From NCBI RefSeq assembly GCF_001809535.1, contig NZ_KV797935.1, positions 20,087 through 84,086 on the forward strand: 64,000 nucleotides of DNA, in the 5' to 3' direction. A program made the translations under genes and the position numbers. The stretch is from Aerococcus sp. HMSC062A02 (GTDB lineage: Bacteria; Bacillota; Bacilli; Lactobacillales; Aerococcaceae). The notes beneath the pieces were generated by a model. That model saw nothing but the letters and a program-made list of their open reading frames with translations. It searched no databases and had not been told where the DNA came from. Positions 51,306-61,877 of the stretch are shown one piece after another. The stretch's first letter is position 1, and every line of letters starts with the position of its first letter.

Positions 51306-54300
51306 ATGGAGAAGAATTATCGTTATGCGATTCGTAAGACGACACTCGGTGTGGGAAGTGTGGCGATCGCAGCTTTTTTAGCTGGTCAGGTTCAAGCCGT
51401 TGAAGCGGCAGAAAATCTTGACGCTGCTGCTATTACAGCCAACCAACCTGCGCCACCAGCTGCAGACTCTGAAGCGGCTCCCACACAACCGAGTAGCACG
51501 GGAACCGAAGCCCCTATTAATGAAGCCCTGAATACAGCGGCACCGACAGCTGGGGCTAACACCACCGCCAGAGACGGGGTTGCGACCACCGCTGACGGTC
51601 AGGTCAAGACAACGGCTGCTAATTCCGTCGCAGCCGACGAAGCCCAGGTTGGTCATTATCGGGATTCGGACTTGGCTAATAATGGGATTTCAAAGGAAAC
51701 ACTAGCAGAAGATATTGGAAAAACTGTTGAAGGTTTTACACCAGAAGTCTTGAATCCAAGCACCACTTCTGAAGATAAAAAATCTTTTGGTATTAAAATT
51801 GATATTGATAGAAATGTATCTGAAAGGACTTATACTGGTGTTTATGTAACAGATAATGTGAATGGGACACCTGCCAAAAGAGGCCCTGGTGAAGTAATAG
51901 ATCCCAATAAGACTTATACACCTGAAAGCACGAATAGATTTTTTAATGATGTCAATTATCAGCCGTCAGAGACTGAAATATCTACAGCTGTAAGTGGACG
52001 CAGTCAAGTTGAGTTAGCGATAAATACGTATCCGGACTTTTTAAAGCATGTTAACAATAAGGATAATAAAAAGACAACGATAGGTTGGAAGTCAGAGTAT
52101 ACTCAAAACAATCCCAATAACAAGTTACTTGAGGGGACTAACTTTGCAACTGGTTTCTCCGTCAACCCCTATCCGAATGAAAACAAGAACTTATCCATTA
52201 TTTCAGTTGTAGGGGAAACTAATGTGGCTAAGGTGCCGGTCCAAGGCCAATACCTGAAGACCGGGGCTCGGATTGAAAACTTGTTGCCAGAAGACTACAC
52301 CCGGATCACTAGTGAAGTCTACCACCCAGATGGAACGGTGGTAGACCCTAAGGAAGCCCAGGCCATCCTGGTCACCCCTGACAACCAAGCGGAAATTGCT
52401 AAGGAAGTTGGGGAAGTAAATCCTGCGGACATTGTCTTCAAGATGCCTCAAGGGGCCCTACAAGATCCCAATTCCATCTTTAACAATAAAAGATTCAATG
52501 GCATTCAAAATCTCAATGTTCGCTTCTTCGCCAGACCGCGGACGGCAGACGAATTTAGTGCCATTGTAAAGGAAGCCAATGACTTACAAGGTTATGAAGA
52601 TAAATTCTACGTCCCAACCGGTGCCGGTGCAGAGGTCATTAACCACAACGGCCAAACTGTCACCATCGATAAGCAAGGGATCGCCCGCTACGACCACTAC
52701 AACAAGGTCGGGGAAATTACCGTCAACCTGGACGATACCCGCTACTATGACCAGACCTTCAACCGCATCCAAGGGCCCAAGGATACTGCTTATTCTAATG
52801 CTCTAAGACCCGGCAAGTCCATTACCTTGAAGATTAACTCACGCAGTGGTGAAGGCTCTGACCCTTCCAAGTCCTATGAAGATATGCAAGGGGCCCAAAG
52901 CCAAGGTCGAGCCAATGGAAAATTAGTGGAAAAATTCAAGAAGGATGCTGAAGCCAAGGGTTGGAAGGTGGAAACCAAACCCGGCAACCCTTCTGAATTT
53001 ACCGTAACGGCACCGGCCGATGCCCAGCCTGGCGATACTATGTACTTACCGATTGAGTATACCTATACCAACGGCTCCAAGGATACCCACGCCTTCTATT
53101 TCGTGGTCCGAGATTCTGATAATAATGTGCCGGTCTACCATGCTGAAATTGGCTACCAAGGTGACAGCTTAAAGCAATTACCTGAAATTCCAAGTGATCC
53201 GGATAAGCTGCAACCTGAGTCCTTCGAATTGGTACCGGGGACCTATACTGATGACCGGGGCAATGTCTGGTCCAATGTTAGTATCAATCCCCAGACGGGT
53301 GAAGTGACCGCAGTCGTTCCTGAAGATGCGGATATTGTCGGGGGCGAGAACGTTTATATTCCTGTTAAGGTCAACTATACAGATCCTGTGACCAAAGAAC
53401 CTCGAGCGGAGACGGTTAAGGCCCAATTTATTGCCCGGCCAACCAACATCGCTCAAGGCGGCCATGCGGTAGTAGAAGAGATTCCTTTTGACACCCATGT
53501 GGTCTATGACGACACCCTGGATGCGGGAGTTGTCAAGAAGACAGATGGGGAACTGGGCTCTAAACGCACCGTTTACGAATGGAACTTCGACAACCGCAGG
53601 CGGGCTAACCGCGATGGCCGGATGGTGGAACAACCGGTGATGACTAAGGTCCAAGAAACTATCATTAAGCCGAAGAAGGATGCTGAGATCCGAATTGGGG
53701 TTAAACCCGTTCAAACAGGACTGGATATTCCAATGACTACCGAATATATCCTTGATCCAAGCCTTCAACCAGGACAAGATGAAATAGTTGAAGAGGGCCA
53801 GGATGGCTATGTCCTGATTACATCTACTCGTCATCCAGAGACCGGAGCTATCAGCTTAAACAAGACCGTCGACACCCCAATGATGCCGCGTAAGATCAAG
53901 ATTGCTAGCTATGAGCATAGCAATGATATTCCTTATGAAACACGGTTAGAATTCGATAACAGCCTGCCAGCTGGAAGTAAACAAGTGGTTCAAGAAGGAA
54001 TCGTTGGGAAGACCCAAAGCAAGTATACCCCTGCTCGTCTAATTGATTCGGCTCCCCTCAGAGACTATCTCGACAACGTTAATGTTGAAACAGAAGGCGG
54101 TAGCTATTTACCTGGTGGTATCCCTAACTATGACAAGATCGCCAACTATCTTGTTGCCCAGGGCTATTGGGATAGAGACCTCTATACTAAGGGGGTCGAT
54201 GAATATGGGGATATGACATCATTCTATGCTGGTGTGCCACTCTATAACTTTATTTACATGGACGCCAAGAATCATCTATCGGGAGATATTCTCCTCCCAT

Positions 54301-57300
54301 CGACTGTTAGCACCAAGCCTGTCAAGCCAAAACAAGACCAAGTGATCAAAGTCGGCACCAAGACCACCGGCACGCTTGTTGACACTGATGACATTCCATT
54401 CAACTACACCGTGGAATTCGATCCGAACTTCTACACCAACTACCCCGACGCGACTGAGAACTACAAGGTCGTGACGCCAGGCCAAGCCGGGTCCAACAAG
54501 AAGACCTGGACCATTGAAAACTCCAAGATCGTGGGCGAGCCTGTCGTTGAAACAGTCGCTCCAGTCAATGCCGTGATCAAGGTCGGCCAAAAAGACTATA
54601 ATGGCTCATTTGAAACGGTGGACAAGGACCCTGTTCCATTCGAAACCGAATACATTGTAGATAATAGCTTAAATCCAGGTGCTGAAGTGGTAGAAAACCC
54701 AGGTGAGCTCGGTGAGAAGACCACTACAACTACCCATATCATTAAGAATGGTCAAGTGACGGCTTCGACACCAGGTCAAAGTGTTCAAACCAAGGATCCC
54801 GTCAAACGTATCGTTCGCATTGGGGCGAAGACAAATGGTACATACCAAGTGACCGAAGCAATTCCATTCCAAGTGGAAGTGAAGAAAGACCCATCACTCA
54901 AGAAGGGCGAATACAAGATCGAGACGCCTGGTAAGGCAGGTAGTCAGACCAAGACCCTGACCATTGAAAACTCTCAAGTAACAGCAACATCTGAGCCAAC
55001 CATTGATGAACAAGCTACCAATGCGGTAGTCTTAGTTGGCGACCAAGACTTTACCGGCGAAGTCAGCCATGATGTGACTGAGAAAGTCCCATTCCCAGTT
55101 AAGGTCATTGAAGATCCAAGTCTAGACAAGGGGACTTACCATGTGGACCAAGAAGGGGTGCCAGGAACCAAGACCACAACTTATACCCAAGCCATTAAGA
55201 ATGGAGCCGCTGATGGGGCATTGACCTCAGCTGTCAAAGGGGAAACACCAGCTAAGGAACACATTATCCGGGTCGGCACCAAGCCTTTAGCCGGTTCGAC
55301 CAATGTGACAACCAGCAACCAAAAACCATTCGATGTGGAAATTGAATACGACAACACCAAGCCTGCCGGTACAGTGGAAGTGGTGCCAAATACAGGCATT
55401 CCAGGTGAAGAGACTAAGACCACGCCAGTTACCGCCCAAGACGGTACTGTGACTGCCGGGGAAACAAGCACTACTGAAACCAAGGCCCCAATCAACAAGA
55501 AGATTATTGTCGGGACCCAAGGCTACAACGGTGAATTCAGCCATGAATACAGCAATGTGGTGCCATTTGAAACCGAAGTTGAAGTCGACCCAAGTCTGGC
55601 ACCTAATGAAGTGGTTGAAGTACAAAAAGGCCAGTTAGGCGAAACCACCACCAAGGTAAGCCAAAGCATTACTAACGGTGTTCCTGGTGAGAAAGTGGTT
55701 TCTGATCCGGTTCAAACTAAGGCACCGGTCAACCGCAAGATCAAGGTGGGAGCTAAGACGGAAGGCGTCCATACTTACACTGAAGAATTGCCATTTAGCT
55801 ACACAGTGGAATACGACCCAGCCATCGAAGCTGGCAAGTATGAAATCGTGACCCCAGGGGCAGTCGGCTCACGGACCACGGAATGGCCAATTACCAATTC
55901 AATCGTTGGCCAAGGCAAGGTCACCCAAGAAACACCTGCTATCAACGCGCTTATCAAGGTTGGAAACAAGGACTTTACCGGCCAAGTGACCCATACCGAA
56001 ACCGTACCGCTACCAAATACAGTAGAAATCCGCTACAATCCGAATGTCAAAGCTGGCGAAACCAAGGTCCTTGAAGAAGGGAAGCCTGGTTCCGTTGATG
56101 TGACCTACACTCAAGGCATTCGAAATGGCCAAGCTGACGGCGAGCTCAAGAAGACCGAAGCCAACCGCCTAGAGCCAGTTAACCGGGTTATTGAAGTGGG
56201 CACCCAGCCAGTTAGCGGGACCGAAACCCCAATCCAGCAAGATGTTCCGGTTGAAGTTGAATACCTTTATGACAACACCAAGGACAAGGGCTTTGTTGAA
56301 GCGGGTCAAGTCACTCCTGGCAAGACCGAAAGCAAGGTCGTTTCCAAGCTGGTCGACGGCCAAGTGGTCAACACCGTTGAAAATGTCGTGACCCCAGCCA
56401 AACAACAAATTATTGTTGGGACCAAGGACTATACGGGCGAATTTAAACATACCGAACAAAGTATTGCGCCATACCGCACCATCTACAAGTTGGATCCAAC
56501 GCTCAAGCATGGTCAAGAAGTCGTTGATCAAGAAGGTCAATTTGGCTTAATCCAACGTCAAGTCAGCCAAGACTTCGTGAATGGCAAGCTCGGTGAGAAG
56601 ACTTATGGTCCGACAGAAGAAGTGATGACACCGCAAGATAGAATCGTCCGCATTGGTTCAATGACTGACGGCAGCCACACTTCTACAGAAGAAATTCCAT
56701 TTGCGGTCAAGGTTGAAGTTGATCCAAACTTGCCTAAGGGTGACTACCAAGTTGTCACACCAGGTGAGCCAGGGACGAAAGAAACCACGATAACGATTGA
56801 GAACTCTCAAGTGGTTGGCACACCTTCTAGCAAGCTGACCAAAGAACCTGTTACCCAAGTCATCAAGGTGGGCGACCAAGACTTCACGGGCGAAGTGTCC
56901 CATAATGTCACGGAAACCCTCCCATTCAAGGTGGACATCCAAGAAGATCCAAACCTCCCACTCTTCGAAATCCAAGAAGTTCAAAAGGGCGAGAACGGGT
57001 CCAAGACCACCAAGTATAGCCAAGCCATTAAGAATGGGGCGGCAGATGGCCAGCTGAAGACGGAAGAAATCGCTCGTACGGAACCCAAGACCCATATCAT
57101 CAAGGTCGGGACCAAGGCCCCAGAAAATGCTGAAAGCAGGGTCAAGGAAGTCCCAGCCGAGATTGAATATGTCTACGATAATACTAAGGACAAGGGCGTC
57201 GTTGAAAAGGGTGCCTACACTCCAGGCAAGGTTGAAACCAAGATTAAGAATGTCTTCAACCCACAAACTGGCCAGATCGAAACCACGACCGAAGAAGTGG

Positions 57301-60017
57301 TGACTCCAGCCAAGCAAGTGATTGTGGTGGGCACCAAGGACTACACTGGTGAATTTAAGCACACCGAACAAAGCCTGGCCCCATTCAAGACTGAATACAA
57401 ATTGGATCCAAGCTTGAAGCCAGGCCAAGAAGTGGTTGAACAAGAAGGTAAACTCGGTTTAATCGAACGCGATGTTAGTCAGAAATACGTCAATGGCACC
57501 ATGGCAGACAAGGTCTTTGGCCAAACCCGCGAAGTGATCGCTCCTGAAAACCGGATCGTTCGCATTGGGGCCAAGACTGATGGCAGCCACACTTCCACAG
57601 AAGAAATTCCATTTGATGTCAAGGTTGAAGCCGATCCAAGCCTGCCTAAGGGTGACTACCAAGTGCTGACTCCAGGTCAACCAGGGACTAAGGAAACAAC
57701 CGTTACGATTGAGAATTCCCAAATTGTTGGCCAACCCGTATCTAAAGTGACCAAAGAACCTGTGACTCAAGTGATTAAGGTCGGCAACCAAGACTTTACC
57801 GGTCAAGTGAACCACACCGAACGCTTCGAAGTGCCTTACAAGGTGGAAGTGCGCGAGAATCCAAATCTCAAGGCTGGCGAAACCAAGCTGGTCCAAGAAG
57901 GTCAGCCAGGTTCTTATGACGTGACCTACACCCAAGCCATCAAGAATGGCCAAGCCGATGGTCAACTGGAACGCGCAATCTCTAATCCAGTCGAACCTAA
58001 AGCCCATATCCTTGAAGTCGGCACCCAGCCTGTTGCTGGTAACGAAACGGCTATCAAGAAGGAAATTCTAGTTGAAATTGAATACGTCTTTGATGACAGC
58101 CTTGAAAAAGGTCAAGTTCAAACCGGTCAATTGACCCCAGGTAAGACAGAGACCAAGGTCGTTTCTAAAGTAGTGGACGGCCAGGTGGTTAATACGGAAG
58201 AAACGGTTGTAACCCCAGCTAAACAAATTGTCCGCGTTGGGTCTAAGGACTTCACCGGTGACTACAAGTTCTCCACTACCTGTCCTGTCCCATTCCCAGT
58301 TGAAATCAGAGAAAATCCTGACCTCACAGTAGGAACAAGCAAGACAGTCCAAGAGGGCGTTCCTGGTTCTAAGACCACGGACTACACTCAAGCCATCAAG
58401 AATGGCCAGGCTGACGGCGCACCAGTCAGCCAAGACGGCGCCTACACTGCACCAAAAGCTCACATCATTGAAGTGGGCACCAAGCCAGTTGAAGGCAACA
58501 CCCATGAAAGCAACAAGGATGTGCCTGTTGAAACGATCTTTGAATATGATCCAAGTCTGGACAAGGGCAAGGTGGAAACTGTCCAAGTTGTACCAGGTCA
58601 TGTGACCAGTCAAATTGTCAATAAGGTGGTTGATGGTAAGGTTGTGACGGAAGAAGTACCTGTAGTGACCCCAGCCAAGCACATTGTGAAGGTGGGCACC
58701 AAGGGCTATGACGGCCAGTTCAACCACGAAAGTATCCACGGAACGCCTTTTGCAACGGAAGTGATCTATGACGACCAGCTCGATTCAGGCAAGGTCGAAG
58801 AAGTCCAAGCCGGTCAGCCAGGCCAAGTCAAGGAAAGTGTGACCCAGGCGATCGTTAACGGCGTTCGCCAAGACAAGCAAGTCAACCAGGAAGTCCTCCG
58901 CGAACCGCAAAAACGGATCCTCCGCGTCGGCATCAAGCAATTGATTAAGGAAGTTCCAGTTGAGAAGATTGTGGAAGTTGTCAAGGAAGTTCCCGTTGAA
59001 AAGGTCGTTGAAGTGGTTAAGGAAGTCCCCGTTGAGGTCATCAAAGAAGTTCCGGTCGAAGTGATCAAGGAAGTTCCTGTCGAGAAGATTGTTGAGATCG
59101 TTAAGGAAGTTCCCGTTGAGAAAGTAGTCGAAGTGATCAAGGAAGTCCCTGTTAAAATCATCAAGGAAGTCCCCGTTGAAGTGATCAAGGAAGTTCCGGT
59201 TGAGAAGATTGTTGAGATCGTTAAGGAAGTCCCTGTTGAAGTGATCAAGGAAGTTCCGGTTGAAATTATCAAGGACTGCCCAGGCATTGAAGTGGTCTAC
59301 AATAAAGACCTCAAGCCTGGCCAAGTCAAGGTGGTGGATCCAGGCGAGAAACGCATCACCGAAATCCGGGACGGCAAGACCGTGGTGAAACAGGAAGGCC
59401 GCAAGATGATCGTTGAAGTCGGCTGTGCTAAGACGGATAAACCAGCTGTCATCCCTCACAATCCAGAAGGCGACAAGGACCAATCGAAAGATCCTCAAGA
59501 TCCACAAGGCGACAAGGACCAGTCTAAGGACCCTCAAGATCCACAAGGCGGTAAGGACCAATCGACAGATCCAAAAGAGCCAGAATCAGGTCATAAAGAC
59601 CCTCAATCCGATGAGAAAGAGCCAGAAGCCGGCAAGGATCCCCAAGGTTCAGACAAGGATAAACTGCCAAGCAAGGATCCTCAAAACGGCGACCAAGACA
59701 AGCTGAAGGACAAGGATCATGCCATCTCTAAAGATCCAGAATCAGGTCATAAAGATCCAAGCTCTGCTGACAAAGTTCCTTCATTCGAAGAAAGACGTCA
59801 AGACACTAAGCCTGAAGCAGTCAAGCTCAACACAGACCAAGTTAAAGTCCTAAAAGGAAGCAGTCCAGAAAGTGGACAAGCCAAGGCCTATACGCCGCTG
59901 ACCCAATTGCCAGCGACTGGGGCAGAGGCTAGCGCTAACCGCTTCCACCCAGCCGTATTGACCCTCGTGCTAGGACTCGGTCTCTTGACCTTCTCCACGA
60001 AGAAGAAAAAAGCTTAA
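51306..60017 (+). CDS. Giant LPXTG-anchored adhesin with about 23 G5 repeats
   Basis: The start is ATG 51306 after AGGAGG; 2,903 residues. The signal is of YSIRK type (YRYAIRKTTLGVGSVAIAAF). Residues ~45-710 form a non-repeated N-terminal region with Rib/YPDG-like stretches (YHPDGTVVDP, ITVNLDDTRYYD). Residues ~711-2545 are about 23 G5-like units of 70-80 residues, each ending in a V(K/R)VGT(K/Q)-type strand. Residues ~2545-2655 are 11 KEVPV(E) repeats, then one more G5-like unit and a charged KDPQ-rich wall-spanning region. The sorting signal LPATG (2868-2872), a hydrophobic stretch and KKKKA end it. It should be linked to peptidoglycan by sortase A and act in adhesion or biofilm, like Aap/SasG-type proteins. 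Confidence 0.95.
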   Translation: MEKNYRYAIRKTTLGVGSVAIAAFLAGQVQAVEAAENLDAAAITANQPAPPAADSEAAPTQPSSTGTEAPINEALNTAAPTAGANTTARDGVATTADGQVKTTAANSVAADEAQVGHYRDSDLANNGISKETLAEDIGKTVEGFTPEVLNPSTTSEDKKSFGIKIDIDRNVSERTYTGVYVTDNVNGTPAKRGPGEVIDPNKTYTPESTNRFFNDVNYQPSETEISTAVSGRSQVELAINTYPDFLKHVNNKDNKKTTIGWKSEYTQNNPNNKLLEGTNFATGFSVNPYPNENKNLSIISVVGETNVAKVPVQGQYLKTGARIENLLPEDYTRITSEVYHPDGTVVDPKEAQAILVTPDNQAEIAKEVGEVNPADIVFKMPQGALQDPNSIFNNKRFNGIQNLNVRFFARPRTADEFSAIVKEANDLQGYEDKFYVPTGAGAEVINHNGQTVTIDKQGIARYDHYNKVGEITVNLDDTRYYDQTFNRIQGPKDTAYSNALRPGKSITLKINSRSGEGSDPSKSYEDMQGAQSQGRANGKLVEKFKKDAEAKGWKVETKPGNPSEFTVTAPADAQPGDTMYLPIEYTYTNGSKDTHAFYFVVRDSDNNVPVYHAEIGYQGDSLKQLPEIPSDPDKLQPESFELVPGTYTDDRGNVWSNVSINPQTGEVTAVVPEDADIVGGENVYIPVKVNYTDPVTKEPRAETVKAQFIARPTNIAQGGHAVVEEIPFDTHVVYDDTLDAGVVKKTDGELGSKRTVYEWNFDNRRRANRDGRMVEQPVMTKVQETIIKPKKDAEIRIGVKPVQTGLDIPMTTEYILDPSLQPGQDEIVEEGQDGYVLITSTRHPETGAISLNKTVDTPMMPRKIKIASYEHSNDIPYETRLEFDNSLPAGSKQVVQEGIVGKTQSKYTPARLIDSAPLRDYLDNVNVETEGGSYLPGGIPNYDKIANYLVAQGYWDRDLYTKGVDEYGDMTSFYAGVPLYNFIYMDAKNHLSGDILLPSTVSTKPVKPKQDQVIKVGTKTTGTLVDTDDIPFNYTVEFDPNFYTNYPDATENYKVVTPGQAGSNKKTWTIENSKIVGEPVVETVAPVNAVIKVGQKDYNGSFETVDKDPVPFETEYIVDNSLNPGAEVVENPGELGEKTTTTTHIIKNGQVTASTPGQSVQTKDPVKRIVRIGAKTNGTYQVTEAIPFQVEVKKDPSLKKGEYKIETPGKAGSQTKTLTIENSQVTATSEPTIDEQATNAVVLVGDQDFTGEVSHDVTEKVPFPVKVIEDPSLDKGTYHVDQEGVPGTKTTTYTQAIKNGAADGALTSAVKGETPAKEHIIRVGTKPLAGSTNVTTSNQKPFDVEIEYDNTKPAGTVEVVPNTGIPGEETKTTPVTAQDGTVTAGETSTTETKAPINKKIIVGTQGYNGEFSHEYSNVVPFETEVEVDPSLAPNEVVEVQKGQLGETTTKVSQSITNGVPGEKVVSDPVQTKAPVNRKIKVGAKTEGVHTYTEELPFSYTVEYDPAIEAGKYEIVTPGAVGSRTTEWPITNSIVGQGKVTQETPAINALIKVGNKDFTGQVTHTETVPLPNTVEIRYNPNVKAGETKVLEEGKPGSVDVTYTQGIRNGQADGELKKTEANRLEPVNRVIEVGTQPVSGTETPIQQDVPVEVEYLYDNTKDKGFVEAGQVTPGKTESKVVSKLVDGQVVNTVENVVTPAKQQIIVGTKDYTGEFKHTEQSIAPYRTIYKLDPTLKHGQEVVDQEGQFGLIQRQVSQDFVNGKLGEKTYGPTEEVMTPQDRIVRIGSMTDGSHTSTEEIPFAVKVEVDPNLPKGDYQVVTPGEPGTKETTITIENSQVVGTPSSKLTKEPVTQVIKVGDQDFTGEVSHNVTETLPFKVDIQEDPNLPLFEIQEVQKGENGSKTTKYSQAIKNGAADGQLKTEEIARTEPKTHIIKVGTKAPENAESRVKEVPAEIEYVYDNTKDKGVVEKGAYTPGKVETKIKNVFNPQTGQIETTTEEVVTPAKQVIVVGTKDYTGEFKHTEQSLAPFKTEYKLDPSLKPGQEVVEQEGKLGLIERDVSQKYVNGTMADKVFGQTREVIAPENRIVRIGAKTDGSHTSTEEIPFDVKVEADPSLPKGDYQVLTPGQPGTKETTVTIENSQIVGQPVSKVTKEPVTQVIKVGNQDFTGQVNHTERFEVPYKVEVRENPNLKAGETKLVQEGQPGSYDVTYTQAIKNGQADGQLERAISNPVEPKAHILEVGTQPVAGNETAIKKEILVEIEYVFDDSLEKGQVQTGQLTPGKTETKVVSKVVDGQVVNTEETVVTPAKQIVRVGSKDFTGDYKFSTTCPVPFPVEIRENPDLTVGTSKTVQEGVPGSKTTDYTQAIKNGQADGAPVSQDGAYTAPKAHIIEVGTKPVEGNTHESNKDVPVETIFEYDPSLDKGKVETVQVVPGHVTSQIVNKVVDGKVVTEEVPVVTPAKHIVKVGTKGYDGQFNHESIHGTPFATEVIYDDQLDSGKVEEVQAGQPGQVKESVTQAIVNGVRQDKQVNQEVLREPQKRILRVGIKQLIKEVPVEKIVEVVKEVPVEKVVEVVKEVPVEVIKEVPVEVIKEVPVEKIVEIVKEVPVEKVVEVIKEVPVKIIKEVPVEVIKEVPVEKIVEIVKEVPVEVIKEVPVEIIKDCPGIEVVYNKDLKPGQVKVVDPGEKRITEIRDGKTVVKQEGRKMIVEVGCAKTDKPAVIPHNPEGDKDQSKDPQDPQGDKDQSKDPQDPQGGKDQSTDPKEPESGHKDPQSDEKEPEAGKDPQGSDKDKLPSKDPQNGDQDKLKDKDHAISKDPESGHKDPSSADKVPSFEERRQDTKPEAVKLNTDQVKVLKGSSPESGQAKAYTPLTQLPATGAEASANRFHPAVLTLVLGLGLLTFSTKKKKA
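53440..58940 (+). repeat. G5-domain coding repeats
   Basis: About 23 units of ~230 nt encode G5 domains. Units 4-7, 8-11, 12-15 and 16-19 form four-domain super-repeats, seen by the recurring order TTGT/P-type, DYTG-type, TDGS-type, DFTG-type. The DFTG unit recurs at about 55050, 55975, 56878 and 57788, a ~910-nt period. Confidence 0.8.
58943..59272 (+). repeat. KEVPV(E) coding repeats
   Basis: Eleven units of 7 or 11 codons encode KEVPVE followed by VI, II or KIVEVV-like extensions. Codon choice varies between units, so the repeats are old or have been diversified. They likely form an extended stalk. Confidence 0.85.
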
Positions 60018-60074
60018 TCCATTAAGCAAAAGTTGACTTTAATCGCTAAGTTGAACCAAGTGAAGATAAGTCAG

Positions 60075-60109
60075 AGCGCATCAAGAATATAATCTTGGTG
60101 CGCTTTTTT
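60075..60109 (+). terminator. Adhesin gene terminator
   Basis: AGCGCATCAAGA pairs with TCTTGGTGCGCT (one G-U pair), then TTTTTTA. The rest of the 60018-60422 gap has no ORF; TATAAG near 60275 may be part of the symporter promoter. Confidence 0.9.
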
Positions 60110-60422
60110 ATCGTTTAGTCTTGATCTGAGGGGGGAGTCCACTTATTTTTCTCTTGGTGGACTAGGCTGAATACTTAGCTAGATAAGAGAGCAATAAGAT
60201 TCTGTTTAATTTTTAATCATTAATGTGAAATCGATAGCAAGTGACATTGTGAAGCTGATGGATCAGTGTTAGTATAAGTACGGATAAATTGCAAGGGGGT
60301 GAATGAAAGGAAAAAACGATCACAGTATGGTAAACGGGTGCGATTGCTAAGGTTTGTTTAAGAATTTCCATACTTTTCGAAGGTGAATTAAGAATGGAAA
60401 AATTTGTGAAAGGGAGAGTATT

Positions 60423-61727
60423 GTGAAAAGTTTATTAGCAGTCCTTGTGACTTTAGTTTTATATTATATTCTTTACCGGATGCAAAAAAGAAAACTATCT
60501 TTAATGGTCCGGGTGCTAACAGCAACAGCTATGGGTGCTGTTCTAGGTTTTATCTTTATGGGACATACTGACTATGTGGTTGTCTTTGGGAAGGTTTACG
60601 CTAACCTTTTGATGGCCTTTGTGATTCCCTTATTAGTATTTTCAATTGTAGCTACAATCATTAATATTGGCGATATGAAGACCCTGGGATCGATTGGTGG
60701 ACGGATCTTGGGTTTTCTTTCTTTGCATAACATTTTAGGTTCGATCATTGCCATTATTGTCGGCGGCTTGATGCATCTTGGCCTGAATTCAGGAGTACAG
60801 TTTGATAAAGCTGCAGAACTTGAAGAAGTGCCTCATTTTTCAGAAGTTATTATTAGTTTCTTCCCCCGCAATATTGTTGATAATATGGCCAACAATAATA
60901 TTGTGCCGATTGTTATTTTCAGTGTCATTGTGGGTCTAGTTATTTTAATTTATGAAGATAAGTCTGAAATCCAAGCTTTTATTGATTTTGTGCAAGCGGG
61001 GAATAAGTTGATGAACCGGGCGATCGGCGCAATTGTCAAGTTTACGCCTTATGCTGTCTTATCTTTGTTGGCTAACCAAGTGTCTTCTTTGGATTTGTCC
61101 TTTGTGACGTCCTTGTTAAGCTTACTGGCAGCTGTTTACATTGCCTGCCTCTTCCACAGCTTCATTACATCTTCCGCCATGGTGGCTCTCTTCAGCCAGC
61201 ACAATCCCTTCAAGGTTCAGCGTAAGATCTTCCCTGCTTGGTTGGTAGGCTTTACGACCCAAAGTTCTATTGGCTCTATTCCAGCTAGTGTGAAGAGTCA
61301 GCGGAGTCTAGGTGTTCCTGAAAATATTGCCTCCATCTCTGCATCGATAGGAACCACTTTTGGGATGCCTGGTTGTGCTGCCATTTGGCCAGTTCTACTT
61401 GCTATCTTTACGATTAATGCCTTAAATATCGACTTTGGCCTCAACCAATATGTCCTCATGATTGGTGCGGCCCTCCTTGCCTCGATTGGGACGGTGGGTG
61501 TTCCTGGCACAGGGACCATTCAAGCCACGGCGCTCTTTGCAGCTATGGGCTTACCGGTTGAAATGATCCTGGTTCTTAGTCCAATTGCTGGAGTAGCGGA
61601 TATGGCGCGGACCTCAACCAATGTTCATACAGGTGCAATTACTGGCTTCTTGGTGGCTGCCCGTGAACATAGTATTAACGAAGAGGAATACGCCACTCGC
61701 TTGGATGAACAAAGTGATAATTTTTAG
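60423..61727 (+). CDS. Dicarboxylate/amino acid:cation symporter (DAACS; possibly cystine, TcyP-like)
   Basis: 434 residues; a GTG or TTG lies near the start with AAAGGGAG before it. About eight membrane helices and two re-entrant loops are present. The substrate region has TTQSSIGSIPASVKS (HP1), TFGMPGCAAIWP, PGTGTIQATALFAAMGLP (HP2) and DMARTSTNVHTG (helix 8). These fit the glutamate/aspartate/cystine symporter family. The Gly/Cys-containing TM7 and the HP2 resemble TcyP more than GltP, but the substrate is not certain. Confidence 0.88.
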   Translation: MKSLLAVLVTLVLYYILYRMQKRKLSLMVRVLTATAMGAVLGFIFMGHTDYVVVFGKVYANLLMAFVIPLLVFSIVATIINIGDMKTLGSIGGRILGFLSLHNILGSIIAIIVGGLMHLGLNSGVQFDKAAELEEVPHFSEVIISFFPRNIVDNMANNNIVPIVIFSVIVGLVILIYEDKSEIQAFIDFVQAGNKLMNRAIGAIVKFTPYAVLSLLANQVSSLDLSFVTSLLSLLAAVYIACLFHSFITSSAMVALFSQHNPFKVQRKIFPAWLVGFTTQSSIGSIPASVKSQRSLGVPENIASISASIGTTFGMPGCAAIWPVLLAIFTINALNIDFGLNQYVLMIGAALLASIGTVGVPGTGTIQATALFAAMGLPVEMILVLSPIAGVADMARTSTNVHTGAITGFLVAAREHSINEEEYATRLDEQSDNF

Positions 61728-61760
61728 AAAATAACGTCCTCTGCCATACTGTACGCATGA

Positions 61761-61798
61761 AAGTGCCAGAAGAGCTTATCTCTTTTGGTGCTTTTTTC
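61761..61798 (+). terminator. Terminator of the symporter gene
   Basis: AGTGCCAGAAGAG pairs with CTCTTTTGGTGCT (with a G-U pair), then TTTTT. Confidence 0.85.
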
Positions 61799-61877
61799 TT
61801 TGATCAGGTCGCCTGGCTAAATTTTGGATCTAAAACATGTTATCCTAGGCTTAATAATAGAGAAGGGAGACTGTCAT

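Noticed and set aside
56658..59561. Several 180-260-codon antisense ORFs in the adhesin gene
   Set aside because: They follow the G5 and KEVPV repeats in mirror frame; repeated, low-complexity products with no start signals.
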